From assembly GCA_021826485.1 (NCBI GenBank), contig JAKAZX010000018.1, positions 1-20,691 on the forward strand: 20,691 nt of DNA, written 5' to 3'. The translations under genes were made by a program, and so were the position numbers. Each line of letters opens with the position of its first letter. Within the stretch, counting starts at the first letter, position 1. This stretch comes from Pseudomonadota bacterium (lineage in GTDB: Bacteria; Pseudomonadota; Alphaproteobacteria; Acetobacterales; Acetobacteraceae). The notes below the pieces were generated by a model. That model searched no databases, had not been told where the DNA came from, and saw only the letters and a program-made list of their open reading frames with translations. Below, piece by piece: positions 13,667-20,691 of the stretch.

Positions 13667-16219
13667 ATGACCGGCACTGCAACCGGAAAGGATGCCCCGC
13701 CGACGCCGGCCACGACGCTTTCGTGGCGCGCCGCGCTGCCGGCACCGCTGGCCGCATTGCGCGACCTTGCGCTCGATTTGCGCTGGACGTGGAGCCGGCA
13801 TGCTGACGCGCTGTGGGAACGGCTGAACGCCGAAGTCTGGCGCCGCACGCGCAATCCTTGGACGCTGCTCGAGGACACGTCCGCCGAGCGCCTTGCCGTC
13901 CTGGCGGCCGACAACGATTTCGTTGAACATCTTGCCCGAGTCGCCGCCGAGCGACACGCCTATCTGGATGCACCAAGTTGGTTCGCTTCGGCCCATGGCA
14001 GCGCCGCACTTGGCGGCGTTGCCTTCTTCTGCATGGAGTTCGGGCTTGGTGAGGCACTCCCCCTATATGCCGGCGGTCTTGGCATTCTGGCGGGCGACTT
14101 CCTGAAGGCAGCAAGCGATCTCGGTGTGCCGGTCTTCGGCGTCGGACTGCTGTATCAGGAGGGCTATTTCCGTCAGATGATCGATGCCGACGGATGGCAG
14201 CAGGAGGCCTATCCGTACAACGAGCCGGCGGCGATGCCGGTACGGCGCGTCCTGGATGCCAGCGGGGCGCCGATGCACATTGCCATCGAGTTGCCGGGCC
14301 GGAGCCTTCGCCTCAGGGCTTGGCAGGCCAACGTCGGTCGCACCGTGCTCTACCTCCTTGACGCCAACGATCCTCTGAACCGGCCGGTGGATCGCGGCAT
14401 TACCGGCAAACTCTATGGCGGCGGCACCGAGATGCGGCTACTGCAGGAAATCCTGCTCGGCGTCGGTGGGTGGCGGCTGGTCGAAGCCGTCCGTCCCGAT
14501 ACCGAAATCTGCCACCTGAATGAAGGCCACGCTGCCTTTGCCGTTCTGGAGCGCGCCCGCAGCTTCGCCGCGCGCCAGCATACCAGCTTCGCGGAAGCAC
14601 TGTGGGCCACCCGCGCCGGGAACGTCTTCACCACGCATACGCCGGTAAGCGCGGGATTCGATCGCTTTCCCACGGCACTGCTTGCTCAATATCGCTACGC
14701 TGTGATGGGTGGGGCCGCCGACGAAATCGGCGATGCTGCGCAGGAGCTGGCCGGCTCCACACCCGACAGCGGTTTCAACATGGCCTATCTGGCGCAACGT
14801 GGTTCATTTGCCAGCTTCGGTGTGAGCGCCCTTCATGGCACCGTCAGCCGTCGAATATTCCAGTCGCTGTTCCCGCGCTGGCCGGAATCCGAAGTTCCGA
14901 TTTCCCATGTGACGAATGGTATCCACGTCCCGTCCTGGGAGTCGTCGGCGGCAAACGACGTACTTTCCGGAACCACTGGCGACGCCCCCTCGCAGCCGGC
15001 GGCCGAAGGTGCCCGCACACTGGTCAACGCGATCGACGATGCAGTCCTGTGGGACATGCGTGCCCGTTCCCGTCAGCAGCTCGTGCTCCGGGTTCGGGAG
15101 CGGCTGCATTCCCATCTCATCGGGCGGGGAGAGGCGCAGACGGTGATCGCGCTTGCCGGGAGCGTGCTCGATGCGAATATCCTCACGCTCGGATTCGCCC
15201 GTCGCTTCACCGCCTATAAGCGACCCAATCTGCTGCTGCACGACCGGGCTCGTCTGGAACGCCTGCTCGGCGACGCGCGCCGCCCGGTCCAACTGGTGGT
15301 CGCAGGAAAGGCACACCCGGACGATGCCGAAGGCAAGCGAATGATCGAGGAGTGGGTGGCGTTCACCGCGCATCCGCAGCTCTGGCACCGGGTCGTCTTC
15401 CTGGAGGATTACGACATCGCCTTGGCGCAGGAATTGGTGCAGGGCGTCGACGTGTGGATCAACACGCCCCGTCGCCCGTGGGAGGCCTGCGGCACCAGCG
15501 GGATGAAGGTCCTGGCGAACGGTGGCATCAACCTTTCGGAACTCGACGGATGGTGGGCGGAGGCCTTTGCCCCCGATTTGGGCTGGGCGATCGGCAGGAC
15601 ACACCAGTCGGATGACGCAGCCCAGGACGCCCAGGATGCCGAAGAACTCTACACGGTGCTGGAGCAACAGGTGCTACCCGAGTTCTATGAACGGGACGCC
15701 GCCGGCATCCCGCGTGCGTGGCTCGGCCGGTTGCGGCAGAGCATAGCCACACTTGCAACCCACTTCAGTGCCAACCGCATGGTGGGCGACTATCTAACCC
15801 AGGCCTATCTGCCGGCGGCGGCAGCGCTGCAACGACGGATCGCAGAGGGGGGAACCGTCGCAAAGGAGCTTCGCGCCTGGGAACTCCGCCTGATCGACGG
15901 CTGGAAGGGTCTTCATATCGGGACCTCCGAAGTCTTGCCGACGCCGAATGGATGGTCGTTCGTCGTGCCGGTCTATCTTGGGGAAGTCGCAGCCGCCGAC
16001 ATCGCCGTGCAACTTTACGCCGACCCGATCGGAAGCGGGTGGCCAGAAGTTCTCTCGCTCGCGCGCGGCACCATAATCGCAGGCGCGGTAAACGGCTACG
16101 TCTACGTTGGAGAGATCGCGACGCAACGACCTCGTTCCGATTACTCCGTGCGGGTCGTGCCTTCCCATCACCAGGCCCGTCTTCCGACAGAGTTCCCTTT
16201 GATACACTGGCAAAGCTAG
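13667..16219 (+). CDS. glgP: Alpha-glucan (glycogen/maltodextrin) phosphorylase, DUF3417-containing type
   Basis: An 850-residue cytosolic GT35 enzyme that releases glucose 1-phosphate from glycogen or maltodextrin with phosphate and pyridoxal phosphate. Residues about 15-110 match the extra N-terminal DUF3417 domain (DLALDLRWTWSRHADALWER). Then follow FCMEFGLGEALPLYAGGLGI and LNEGHAAF of the catalytic core, FTTHTPV, and the cofactor site EACGTSGMKVLANGG with Lys614 as the expected Schiff-base lysine. ELDGWWAEAF is typical of the shorter bacterial/archaeal branch rather than of E. coli GlgP. ATG at 13667 was chosen; a TTG two codons earlier is possible. No strong ribosome binding site is seen. 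It lies 16 bp after the host-attachment gene and 61 bp before the hydrogenase genes, so glycogen breakdown is probably co-induced with hydrogen metabolism. Confidence 0.93.
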   Translation: MTGTATGKDAPPTPATTLSWRAALPAPLAALRDLALDLRWTWSRHADALWERLNAEVWRRTRNPWTLLEDTSAERLAVLAADNDFVEHLARVAAERHAYLDAPSWFASAHGSAALGGVAFFCMEFGLGEALPLYAGGLGILAGDFLKAASDLGVPVFGVGLLYQEGYFRQMIDADGWQQEAYPYNEPAAMPVRRVLDASGAPMHIAIELPGRSLRLRAWQANVGRTVLYLLDANDPLNRPVDRGITGKLYGGGTEMRLLQEILLGVGGWRLVEAVRPDTEICHLNEGHAAFAVLERARSFAARQHTSFAEALWATRAGNVFTTHTPVSAGFDRFPTALLAQYRYAVMGGAADEIGDAAQELAGSTPDSGFNMAYLAQRGSFASFGVSALHGTVSRRIFQSLFPRWPESEVPISHVTNGIHVPSWESSAANDVLSGTTGDAPSQPAAEGARTLVNAIDDAVLWDMRARSRQQLVLRVRERLHSHLIGRGEAQTVIALAGSVLDANILTLGFARRFTAYKRPNLLLHDRARLERLLGDARRPVQLVVAGKAHPDDAEGKRMIEEWVAFTAHPQLWHRVVFLEDYDIALAQELVQGVDVWINTPRRPWEACGTSGMKVLANGGINLSELDGWWAEAFAPDLGWAIGRTHQSDDAAQDAQDAEELYTVLEQQVLPEFYERDAAGIPRAWLGRLRQSIATLATHFSANRMVGDYLTQAYLPAAAALQRRIAEGGTVAKELRAWELRLIDGWKGLHIGTSEVLPTPNGWSFVVPVYLGEVAAADIAVQLYADPIGSGWPEVLSLARGTIIAGAVNGYVYVGEIATQRPRSDYSVRVVPSHHQARLPTEFPLIHWQS

Positions 16220-16270
16220 AACGATCCTCGAGACCGCAACGCCGCTGGCGCCACGACTGACAGGAGACGC

Positions 16271-16280
16271 GGTACGTACC
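16271..16280. repeat. Perfect 10-bp palindrome directly before the hydrogenase beta start codon
   Basis: GGTACGTACC reads the same on both strands and ends at the base before the ATG at 16281. It separates the AGGAG ribosome binding site (16262-16266) from the start codon by 14 bases, which is unusually far. A short palindrome could be a weak operator or pull the two elements closer as RNA, or be chance. Confidence 0.3.
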
Positions 16281-17456
16281 ATGAGTCCCTCGGCACCCGC
16301 CCCGGCCCGCAAAGGGATGATCATCGACCGTGACGGGCTACAGTCGCTGCTCGATCGACTTTCCGCTCGCGGCTTCGACGTTATAGGGCCGACAGTGCGT
16401 GACGGCGCGATTATCTACGATCGGATCAGCAGCGTCGATGTCATGCCAGAAGGCTGGACAGATGACCAGGACGCCGCCCGGTATCGGCTAGCGCGACGAT
16501 CCGATATGGCACTGTTCGGATATGCCGTGGGTCCACACTCCTGGCGCCGCTTCCTGCAGCCGCCGGAGGAACGACTGTGGCAGGCCACCCGGCAGCAAGT
16601 GGGACTCACGATACATACAACGGCGGTGCCATCCGCCCCATACGCTTTCATTGGCGTGCGCGCCTGCGAGCTTCGGGCGATATCGATCCAGGATCGCGTG
16701 TTCCTGGAAGGACCGCATCCCGACCGACGCTACGCCGAGCGGCGTCGGGGCGCGTTCATCGTCGCAGTCAACTGCACGGAGGCCGGTGGCACCTGCTTCT
16801 GTGCGTCCATGGGAAGCGGACCACGCGCCGCCGATGGGTTCGATCTCGCCCTGACCGAGTTGATCGACGCGAACGGTCATCGCTTTCTGCTGGAAGTCGG
16901 CACCGACGCGGGTGCCGCGTCGGTCGAAGACCTCCCGTCCCGTGATGCCGACGCCGGCGCACTGGTGGCAGCCGAGGAGGCGACCGCGCGTGCCGCCGCT
17001 GGAATGCGACGAAAAATGGCGACGGCGGGACTGAAGGAGTTGCTGCAGGCGAATCCCGAGCATCCGCACTGGAGCGAAGTTGCCGAACGCTGCCTTGCCT
17101 GCGCGAACTGTACGCTCGTGTGCCCGACCTGCTTCTGCAGCACGGTGGCCGACTATACCGACTTGCGCGGCCACGAGGCGGACCGGGTGCGGCGTTGGGA
17201 CTCCTGCTTCGCCGCAGATTTCTCCTCCATCCACGGCGGCCCGGTGCGCGCGAGCCGACGTGCGCGCTATCGGCAGTGGATGAGCCACAAGTTGGCACAC
17301 TGGATCGACCAGTTCGACATCTCAGGCTGCGTTGGCTGCGGGCGCTGCATCACCTGGTGCCCTGTCGGCATCGATATAACGGTCGAAGCCGCAGCGATCC
17401 GCGCGGCGCCGCCGCGGCCGGCCGCAGGGGAAGGAGACGACGATGGAAATGCTTGA
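16281..17456 (+). CDS. hydB: Sulfhydrogenase/group 3b [NiFe] hydrogenase beta subunit, 4Fe-4S electron-transfer protein
   Basis: A 391-residue cytosolic iron-sulfur protein passing electrons between the hydrogenase small subunit and the flavin subunit. The N-terminal half has FIGVRACELRAI and VNCTEAGGTCFC, typical of the HydB/AsrA-like family. The C-terminal third has two four-cysteine [4Fe-4S] motifs: CLACANCTLVCPTC (around residues 272-285) and CVGCGRCITWCP (around 350-361). Extra cysteines lie in PTCFCST and DSCFA. Length is normal for HydB. The ATG at 16281 is 14 bases after AGGAG, a longer gap than usual; Met13 is an alternative start with no better signal. The 3' end overlaps the cNMP-domain gene by 14 bases. 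Genes for gamma, delta and alpha subunits follow in order, which supports the assignment over a generic ferredoxin or sulfite reductase subunit. Confidence 0.88.
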   Translation: MSPSAPAPARKGMIIDRDGLQSLLDRLSARGFDVIGPTVRDGAIIYDRISSVDVMPEGWTDDQDAARYRLARRSDMALFGYAVGPHSWRRFLQPPEERLWQATRQQVGLTIHTTAVPSAPYAFIGVRACELRAISIQDRVFLEGPHPDRRYAERRRGAFIVAVNCTEAGGTCFCASMGSGPRAADGFDLALTELIDANGHRFLLEVGTDAGAASVEDLPSRDADAGALVAAEEATARAAAGMRRKMATAGLKELLQANPEHPHWSEVAERCLACANCTLVCPTCFCSTVADYTDLRGHEADRVRRWDSCFAADFSSIHGGPVRASRRARYRQWMSHKLAHWIDQFDISGCVGCGRCITWCPVGIDITVEAAAIRAAPPRPAAGEGDDDGNA

Positions 17457-17907
17457 GAGCATGCTGCTGGCCCATCCCTTCCTGGCTGGCATGGACCCTG
17501 GCTTCGGTCACCTGCTGTTCGGCTGCGCTCGGAACCTCCGTTTCGCACCAGGGACGTTTCTCTTTCGTGAGGGTGAATCCGCCGACGAGTTCTACCTGCT
17601 CCGCGAGGGGCGAGTAGCACTTCAGTTGCACATCCCAGGGCGCTCGCCTCTGGTCATCGCTACGCTTGGCGACGGCGATCTGGTTGGTGCCTCCTGGCTG
17701 GTTGCCCCGTATCGCTGGTCCTACGACGCCCTTGCCACGGCACCGACGCGCGCCTTTGGACTCAATGCGGCCTGCCTGCGCGAGAAGAGCGAAGTGGATC
17801 ATCATCTCGGCTACGAGATGATGCGGCGCCTAGTACCGGTCATGGTCAAGCGGATGCAGGCGGCTCGGCACCAGCTGATCGACGTCTATGGACGTCCACC
17901 GACATGA
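17443..17907 (+). CDS. Stand-alone cyclic nucleotide-binding domain protein (no DNA-binding domain)
   Basis: A 154-residue protein consisting of one Crp/Fnr-type beta-roll (FLFREGESADEFYLLREGRV, then VIATLGDGDLVGASWL) and a C-terminal helix (residues about 118-148). The usual helix-turn-helix of Crp/Fnr proteins is absent, so it is unlikely to bind DNA. The phosphate-binding cassette is altered: the GExxL of CRP reads GASWL, without the glutamate that holds the ribose, so cAMP binding is doubtful. No iron-sulfur cysteine set like that of FNR is present (only scattered cysteines). AAGGAG (17431-17436) lies six bases before the ATG. The gene overlaps hydB and hydG at its two ends, so it is made with the hydrogenase and may regulate or help assemble it by protein contact. 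Similar proteins occur in some group 3b operons; their role is not established. Confidence 0.85.
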   Translation: MEMLESMLLAHPFLAGMDPGFGHLLFGCARNLRFAPGTFLFREGESADEFYLLREGRVALQLHIPGRSPLVIATLGDGDLVGASWLVAPYRWSYDALATAPTRAFGLNAACLREKSEVDHHLGYEMMRRLVPVMVKRMQAARHQLIDVYGRPPT

Positions 17908-18743
17908 TCCCGGCACTCCCCCCCGATACAATGATGCCGGAACCCTGGCGCGTGCGGAGCGTCGTGCGGGAAAGTGCTGACGTGTACACCCTCGGCCTCG
18001 AGTCGCTGTCCAGCCCGGTACCGCCCTTCCTGCCCGGCCAGTTCAACATGCTGTACGCCTTCGGTGTCGGGGAAGTGCCGATCAGCCTCAGCGGGGATGC
18101 CGCCGATGTGTCAGGCTTCGTCCATACGATACGCGCCGTCGGGGCCGTAAGCACGGCGCTTTCGCAGGCCCAACCCGACAGCGTGCTGGGCCTGCGCGGG
18201 CCGTTCGGCTGCGGGTGGCCGCTGACCGAGGCAAGCGGCCACGACATCCTGATTGTCGCCGGAGGGCTCGGTCTCGCGCCCCTGCGGCCTGTCATTTATC
18301 ATCTCCTGGCGCACAGCGAGCATTTCGGCCGGATCACAATCCTGCACGGGAGCCGCAGCCCCGCTGAGATCCTGTTCCGCAGCGAACTGGCGATGTGGCA
18401 GACGCGGCCCGACGTCTCGGTCGCCATCACGGTCGATCACGCGGATCCCACGTGGCACGGCCACGTCGGCGTCGTTCCCGCCCTTGTCGAGAGGGCGGTA
18501 TTCGATCCCCCGGGCACCATCGCGTTTGTCTGCGGACCGGAAGTGATGATGCGCTTCTCCGCCGCTGCTCTGCTCGCCGCGGGAGTCGGGGCCAATCGCA
18601 TTCATGTGTCGATGGAACGCAACATGAAATGCGCGATCGGCCTCTGCGGCCATTGCCAGTTCGGGGCTGACTTCGTCTGCCGCGACGGACCCGTGCTGCC
18701 CTACGACCGCATCGCGAAGCGGCTCGCGGTGCCGGAGCTCTGA
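17904..18743 (+). CDS. hydG: Group 3b hydrogenase gamma subunit, FAD/NAD(P)-binding ferredoxin reductase-like
   Basis: A 279-residue cytosolic flavoprotein that exchanges electrons with NAD(P)H. Residues about 14-105 form the FAD-binding barrel, with FLPGQFNMLYAFGVGEVPIS. Residues 105-230 form the nucleotide-binding domain, with LRGPFGCGWPL, ILIVAGGLGLAPLRP, ITILHGSRSP and AFVCGPEVMM. The C-terminal CAIGLCGHCQFGADFVC carries four cysteines for a [2Fe-2S] cluster, as in dihydroorotate dehydrogenase PyrK and HydG. The ATG at 17904 overlaps the stop of the cNMP-domain gene; ATGs at codons 10 and 11 are possible shorter starts. The delta subunit begins three bases after the stop. PyrK or AsrB would look similar, but the hydrogenase neighbours decide. 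The hydG symbol is that of the sulfhydrogenase gamma subunit, not of the radical SAM [FeFe] maturase. Confidence 0.88.
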   Translation: MIPALPPDTMMPEPWRVRSVVRESADVYTLGLESLSSPVPPFLPGQFNMLYAFGVGEVPISLSGDAADVSGFVHTIRAVGAVSTALSQAQPDSVLGLRGPFGCGWPLTEASGHDILIVAGGLGLAPLRPVIYHLLAHSEHFGRITILHGSRSPAEILFRSELAMWQTRPDVSVAITVDHADPTWHGHVGVVPALVERAVFDPPGTIAFVCGPEVMMRFSAAALLAAGVGANRIHVSMERNMKCAIGLCGHCQFGADFVCRDGPVLPYDRIAKRLAVPEL

Positions 18744-18746
18744 GAG

Positions 18747-19541
18747 ATGGCGGTGCGCGATCGCCCAACGCTTGCGGTCTGGAAATTCGCCTCCTGCGAT
18801 GGTTGTCAGCTATCGTTGCTGGACTGCGAGGAGAGCCTGCTCACCCTGGCCGGCCAACTCGATATCGCATATTTCGTCGAAGCCTCCAGCGCATTCCGGG
18901 CCGGACCATATGACCTGTCGCTTGTGGAAGGCTCCATCACGACAGCCGCAGATGCCGAACGCATCCGCAGCGTACGCGCATGTTCGCACCGCCTCGTGAC
19001 TATCGGCGCTTGCGCGACCGCCGGTGGAATCCAGGGCCTGCGCAACTTTGCCGACGTGAGAGACTTCGTCGCCGCTGTCTATGCGTCTCCTGAGTATATT
19101 CGGACACTGGCAACATCGACGCCCATTGCCGCCCATGTACCCGTGGATTTCGAGCTACGGGGTTGCCCGATCGACAAGCACCAGTTGCTGGAGGTGATCT
19201 CGGCCTTCCTTGCCCGTCGCAAACCGGACCTCCCCGAGGACAGCGTGTGCACGAGCTGCAAGCGTGCGGGTATCCCTTGCGTGATGGTTACGCACGGAAC
19301 GCCATGCCTCGGCCCAGTCACCCATGCGGGATGTGGCGCTCTTTGTCCGGCCTACGCCCGCGGTTGCTATGGCTGCTTCGGGCCTGCCGAGCAGGCGAAC
19401 ACGGCATCGCTGTCCCGAGCCTGGAATGCGCTTGGCACCGATCGCCGGACGCTTCACCGTGCGTTTCGCAGTTTCAATGCGGCGGCGGATCCGTTCCGAA
19501 TGGAGAGTGAGGCACATGCCGACCCGGACCATCCGCGTTGA
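18747..19541 (+). CDS. hydD: Group 3b hydrogenase delta (small) subunit
   Basis: A 264-residue [NiFe]-hydrogenase small subunit. It has no Tat signal peptide, so it acts in the cytosol. The proximal [4Fe-4S] cluster ligands are Cys17 and Cys20 in ASCDGCQLSLLD, a cysteine in TIGACATAGGIQG and one in RGCPIDKHQL. The C-terminal part carries VCTSCKRAGIPC, then PCLGPVTHAGCGALCP and CYGCFGP, enough cysteines for two further [4Fe-4S] clusters. This is the layout of group 3b enzymes and of F420-reducing relatives. The ATG at 18747 comes three bases after the gamma stop. The alpha gene starts 26 bases before its stop, a strong sign of coupled synthesis of the two core subunits. Confidence 0.93.
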   Translation: MAVRDRPTLAVWKFASCDGCQLSLLDCEESLLTLAGQLDIAYFVEASSAFRAGPYDLSLVEGSITTAADAERIRSVRACSHRLVTIGACATAGGIQGLRNFADVRDFVAAVYASPEYIRTLATSTPIAAHVPVDFELRGCPIDKHQLLEVISAFLARRKPDLPEDSVCTSCKRAGIPCVMVTHGTPCLGPVTHAGCGALCPAYARGCYGCFGPAEQANTASLSRAWNALGTDRRTLHRAFRSFNAAADPFRMESEAHADPDHPR

Positions 19542-20691
19542 CTACCTGACCCGCGTGGAGGGAGAGGGCGCACTCGAACTCGATATCCGCGACGGCGCTG
19601 TTGCCGGTGTCAGGCTCTCGATTTTCGAGCCGCCGCGCTTCTTCGAAGCGTTGCTTCGCGGTCGCGACTGCGCAGAGGCACCGGACATCACCGCACGAAT
19701 TTGTGGAATCTGTCCGGTCGCCTACCAGATGAGTGCCGTTCATGCGATTGAAGACGCCCTCGGGATTGCCGTGAATGGTCAGCTGCGTGCCCTGCGGCGC
19801 CTGCTGTATTGCGGCGAATGGATCGAGAGCCACGCCTTGCACATCGTGCTGCTGCATGCCCCCGACTTCCTGGGCTTCCCCGACGCCATCCATATGGCAG
19901 AAGCCCACGGCGAGGCGGTACGCCGCGGCTTGGCGCTGAAACAGGCGGGCAATGCGCTGCTGCGCCTGCTCGGTGGCCGGGAAATCCATCCCGTGAACGT
20001 CAGGGTCGGGGGCTTCTACCGCGTGCCGAGTCGCGGCGAACTGCTCGGGCTGGTGGCGACTCTGACCGAGGCGCACGAGCACGCGATCGCACTGGCGCGC
20101 TGGGTCGCGACGTTTCGGCTCCCCGAATTCGAGCGGGACTACGAATTCGTCTCGCTCCGTCATCCCGATGAATACCCGTTCAATGAGGGGCGCATCGTCT
20201 CCACGCTCGGGTTAGACATTGCCGTTGTCAACTACGAATCGGCCTTCCAGGAGCGACAGGTAGCCTACTCGACGGCATTGCAATCGTCGTTGCGGGCACG
20301 AGGCAGCTATCTCGTCGGGCCGCTCGCGCGGTTCAACATCAATTTCGATCGTCTGGGGAGTTATGTACAGGCATTGGCCGATGAACTCGGTCTGCGGCCA
20401 GGATGCCGCAATCCATACCACAGTATCATCGTGAGAGCGATCGAGGTCGTCTTCGCCTGCGAGGAGGCGCTGCGGCTTATCGCGGCATATGATCCGCCTG
20501 CAACGCCGGCGGTGGCGATGACGCGTCGGGCCGGCATCGGCATGGGCTGCACTGAGGCACCGCGAGGCATCCTGTATCACCGCTACGTTCTCGATGAAGA
20601 CGGCGCCATCCGGGAAGCGCGGATCGTTCCGCCGACTTCGCAGAATCAGGCGGTGATCGAAGACGATCTTCGCGCCGTGGCGACGCGCGAT
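19516..20691 (+). CDS. hydA: Group 3b [NiFe]-hydrogenase alpha (large) subunit, partial (C-terminus outside the window)
   Basis: The catalytic subunit that binds the NiFe(CN)2CO centre. The first 392 codons are in the window with no stop; family members have about 420-480 residues, so the second nickel-binding motif (DPCxxC near the C-terminus) and the maturation cleavage site are not visible. The first motif is intact: ARICGICPVAYQMSAVHA with Cys63 and Cys66. The N-terminal TRVEGEGALELDI is the usual large-subunit opening. RAGIGMGCTEAPRGILYHRY and PTSQNQAVIEDDL match the later conserved blocks of group 3 enzymes. The ATG at 19516 overlaps the delta gene and is preceded by GGAG and GAGG. With hydB, hydG and hydD it forms a soluble heterotetramer able to oxidise or produce H2 with NAD(P)(H). 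Confidence 0.94.
   Translation, partial: MPTRTIRVDYLTRVEGEGALELDIRDGAVAGVRLSIFEPPRFFEALLRGRDCAEAPDITARICGICPVAYQMSAVHAIEDALGIAVNGQLRALRRLLYCGEWIESHALHIVLLHAPDFLGFPDAIHMAEAHGEAVRRGLALKQAGNALLRLLGGREIHPVNVRVGGFYRVPSRGELLGLVATLTEAHEHAIALARWVATFRLPEFERDYEFVSLRHPDEYPFNEGRIVSTLGLDIAVVNYESAFQERQVAYSTALQSSLRARGSYLVGPLARFNINFDRLGSYVQALADELGLRPGCRNPYHSIIVRAIEVVFACEEALRLIAAYDPPATPAVAMTRRAGIGMGCTEAPRGILYHRYVLDEDGAIREARIVPPTSQNQAVIEDDLRAVATRD

Noticed and set aside
17443..17907. FNR or CRP-type transcription factor that would bind the box at 13133
   Set aside because: The protein has no helix-turn-helix domain and no FNR-type cysteine cluster, so it cannot be the regulator of that box.

Overview
The window looks like a chromosomal piece of a high-GC proteobacterium, most likely an alphaproteobacterium. 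The grounds are the strong GC bias in third codon positions, gene starts that overlap the previous stop (ATGA, GTGA and TTGA types), a KatG/OxyR pair, a non-phosphorylative sugar-acid pathway and a cytosolic group 3b type hydrogenase. Placement below class level would be a guess. No tRNA, rRNA, CRISPR array, insertion sequence or phage gene is visible. Apart from katG every gene lies on the + strand.

Region 1 (1-2866) is an oxidative-stress pair. katG is on the minus strand and runs off the left edge. It is divergent from oxyR, which keeps both redox cysteines. The 184-bp gap between them holds a perfect ATAG-N7-CTAT OxyR element.

Region 2 (3023-12995) is a tightly packed + strand run. It contains a PuuE-like polysaccharide deacetylase, the 2Fe-2S and molybdopterin subunits of a xanthine dehydrogenase-family enzyme without an FAD subunit, an IlvD/Edd sugar-acid dehydratase, a DHRS6-like SDR, a RidA-family protein, an FAH-family diketo-acid hydrolase, a Cof-type HAD phosphatase and a family 39 membrane glycosyltransferase. 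Dehydratase, SDR and FAH hydrolase are the three steps of a route in which a sugar acid is dehydrated to a 2-keto-3-deoxy acid, oxidised at C4 and hydrolysed to pyruvate plus a hydroxy acid. The molybdenum enzyme may supply the first oxidation, but that is inference. The substrate cannot be read from the sequence.

Region 3 (13133-20691, running off the right edge) begins with a perfect-consensus FNR/FixK box. It continues with a host-attachment family protein, an alpha-glucan phosphorylase, and the beta, gamma, delta and alpha subunits of a cytosolic bidirectional NAD(P)-linked [NiFe] hydrogenase. A lone cyclic-nucleotide-binding domain protein sits between beta and gamma. Read as one unit, this is an oxygen-limitation operon that could link glycogen breakdown to hydrogen production or uptake through NAD(P)H.

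The most interesting points are the molybdenum hydroxylase without an FAD subunit inside a sugar-acid operon, the RidA protein lacking the imine-deaminase arginine, the glucan phosphorylase plus hydrogenase unit behind an FNR box, and the cNMP-domain protein with no DNA-binding domain.
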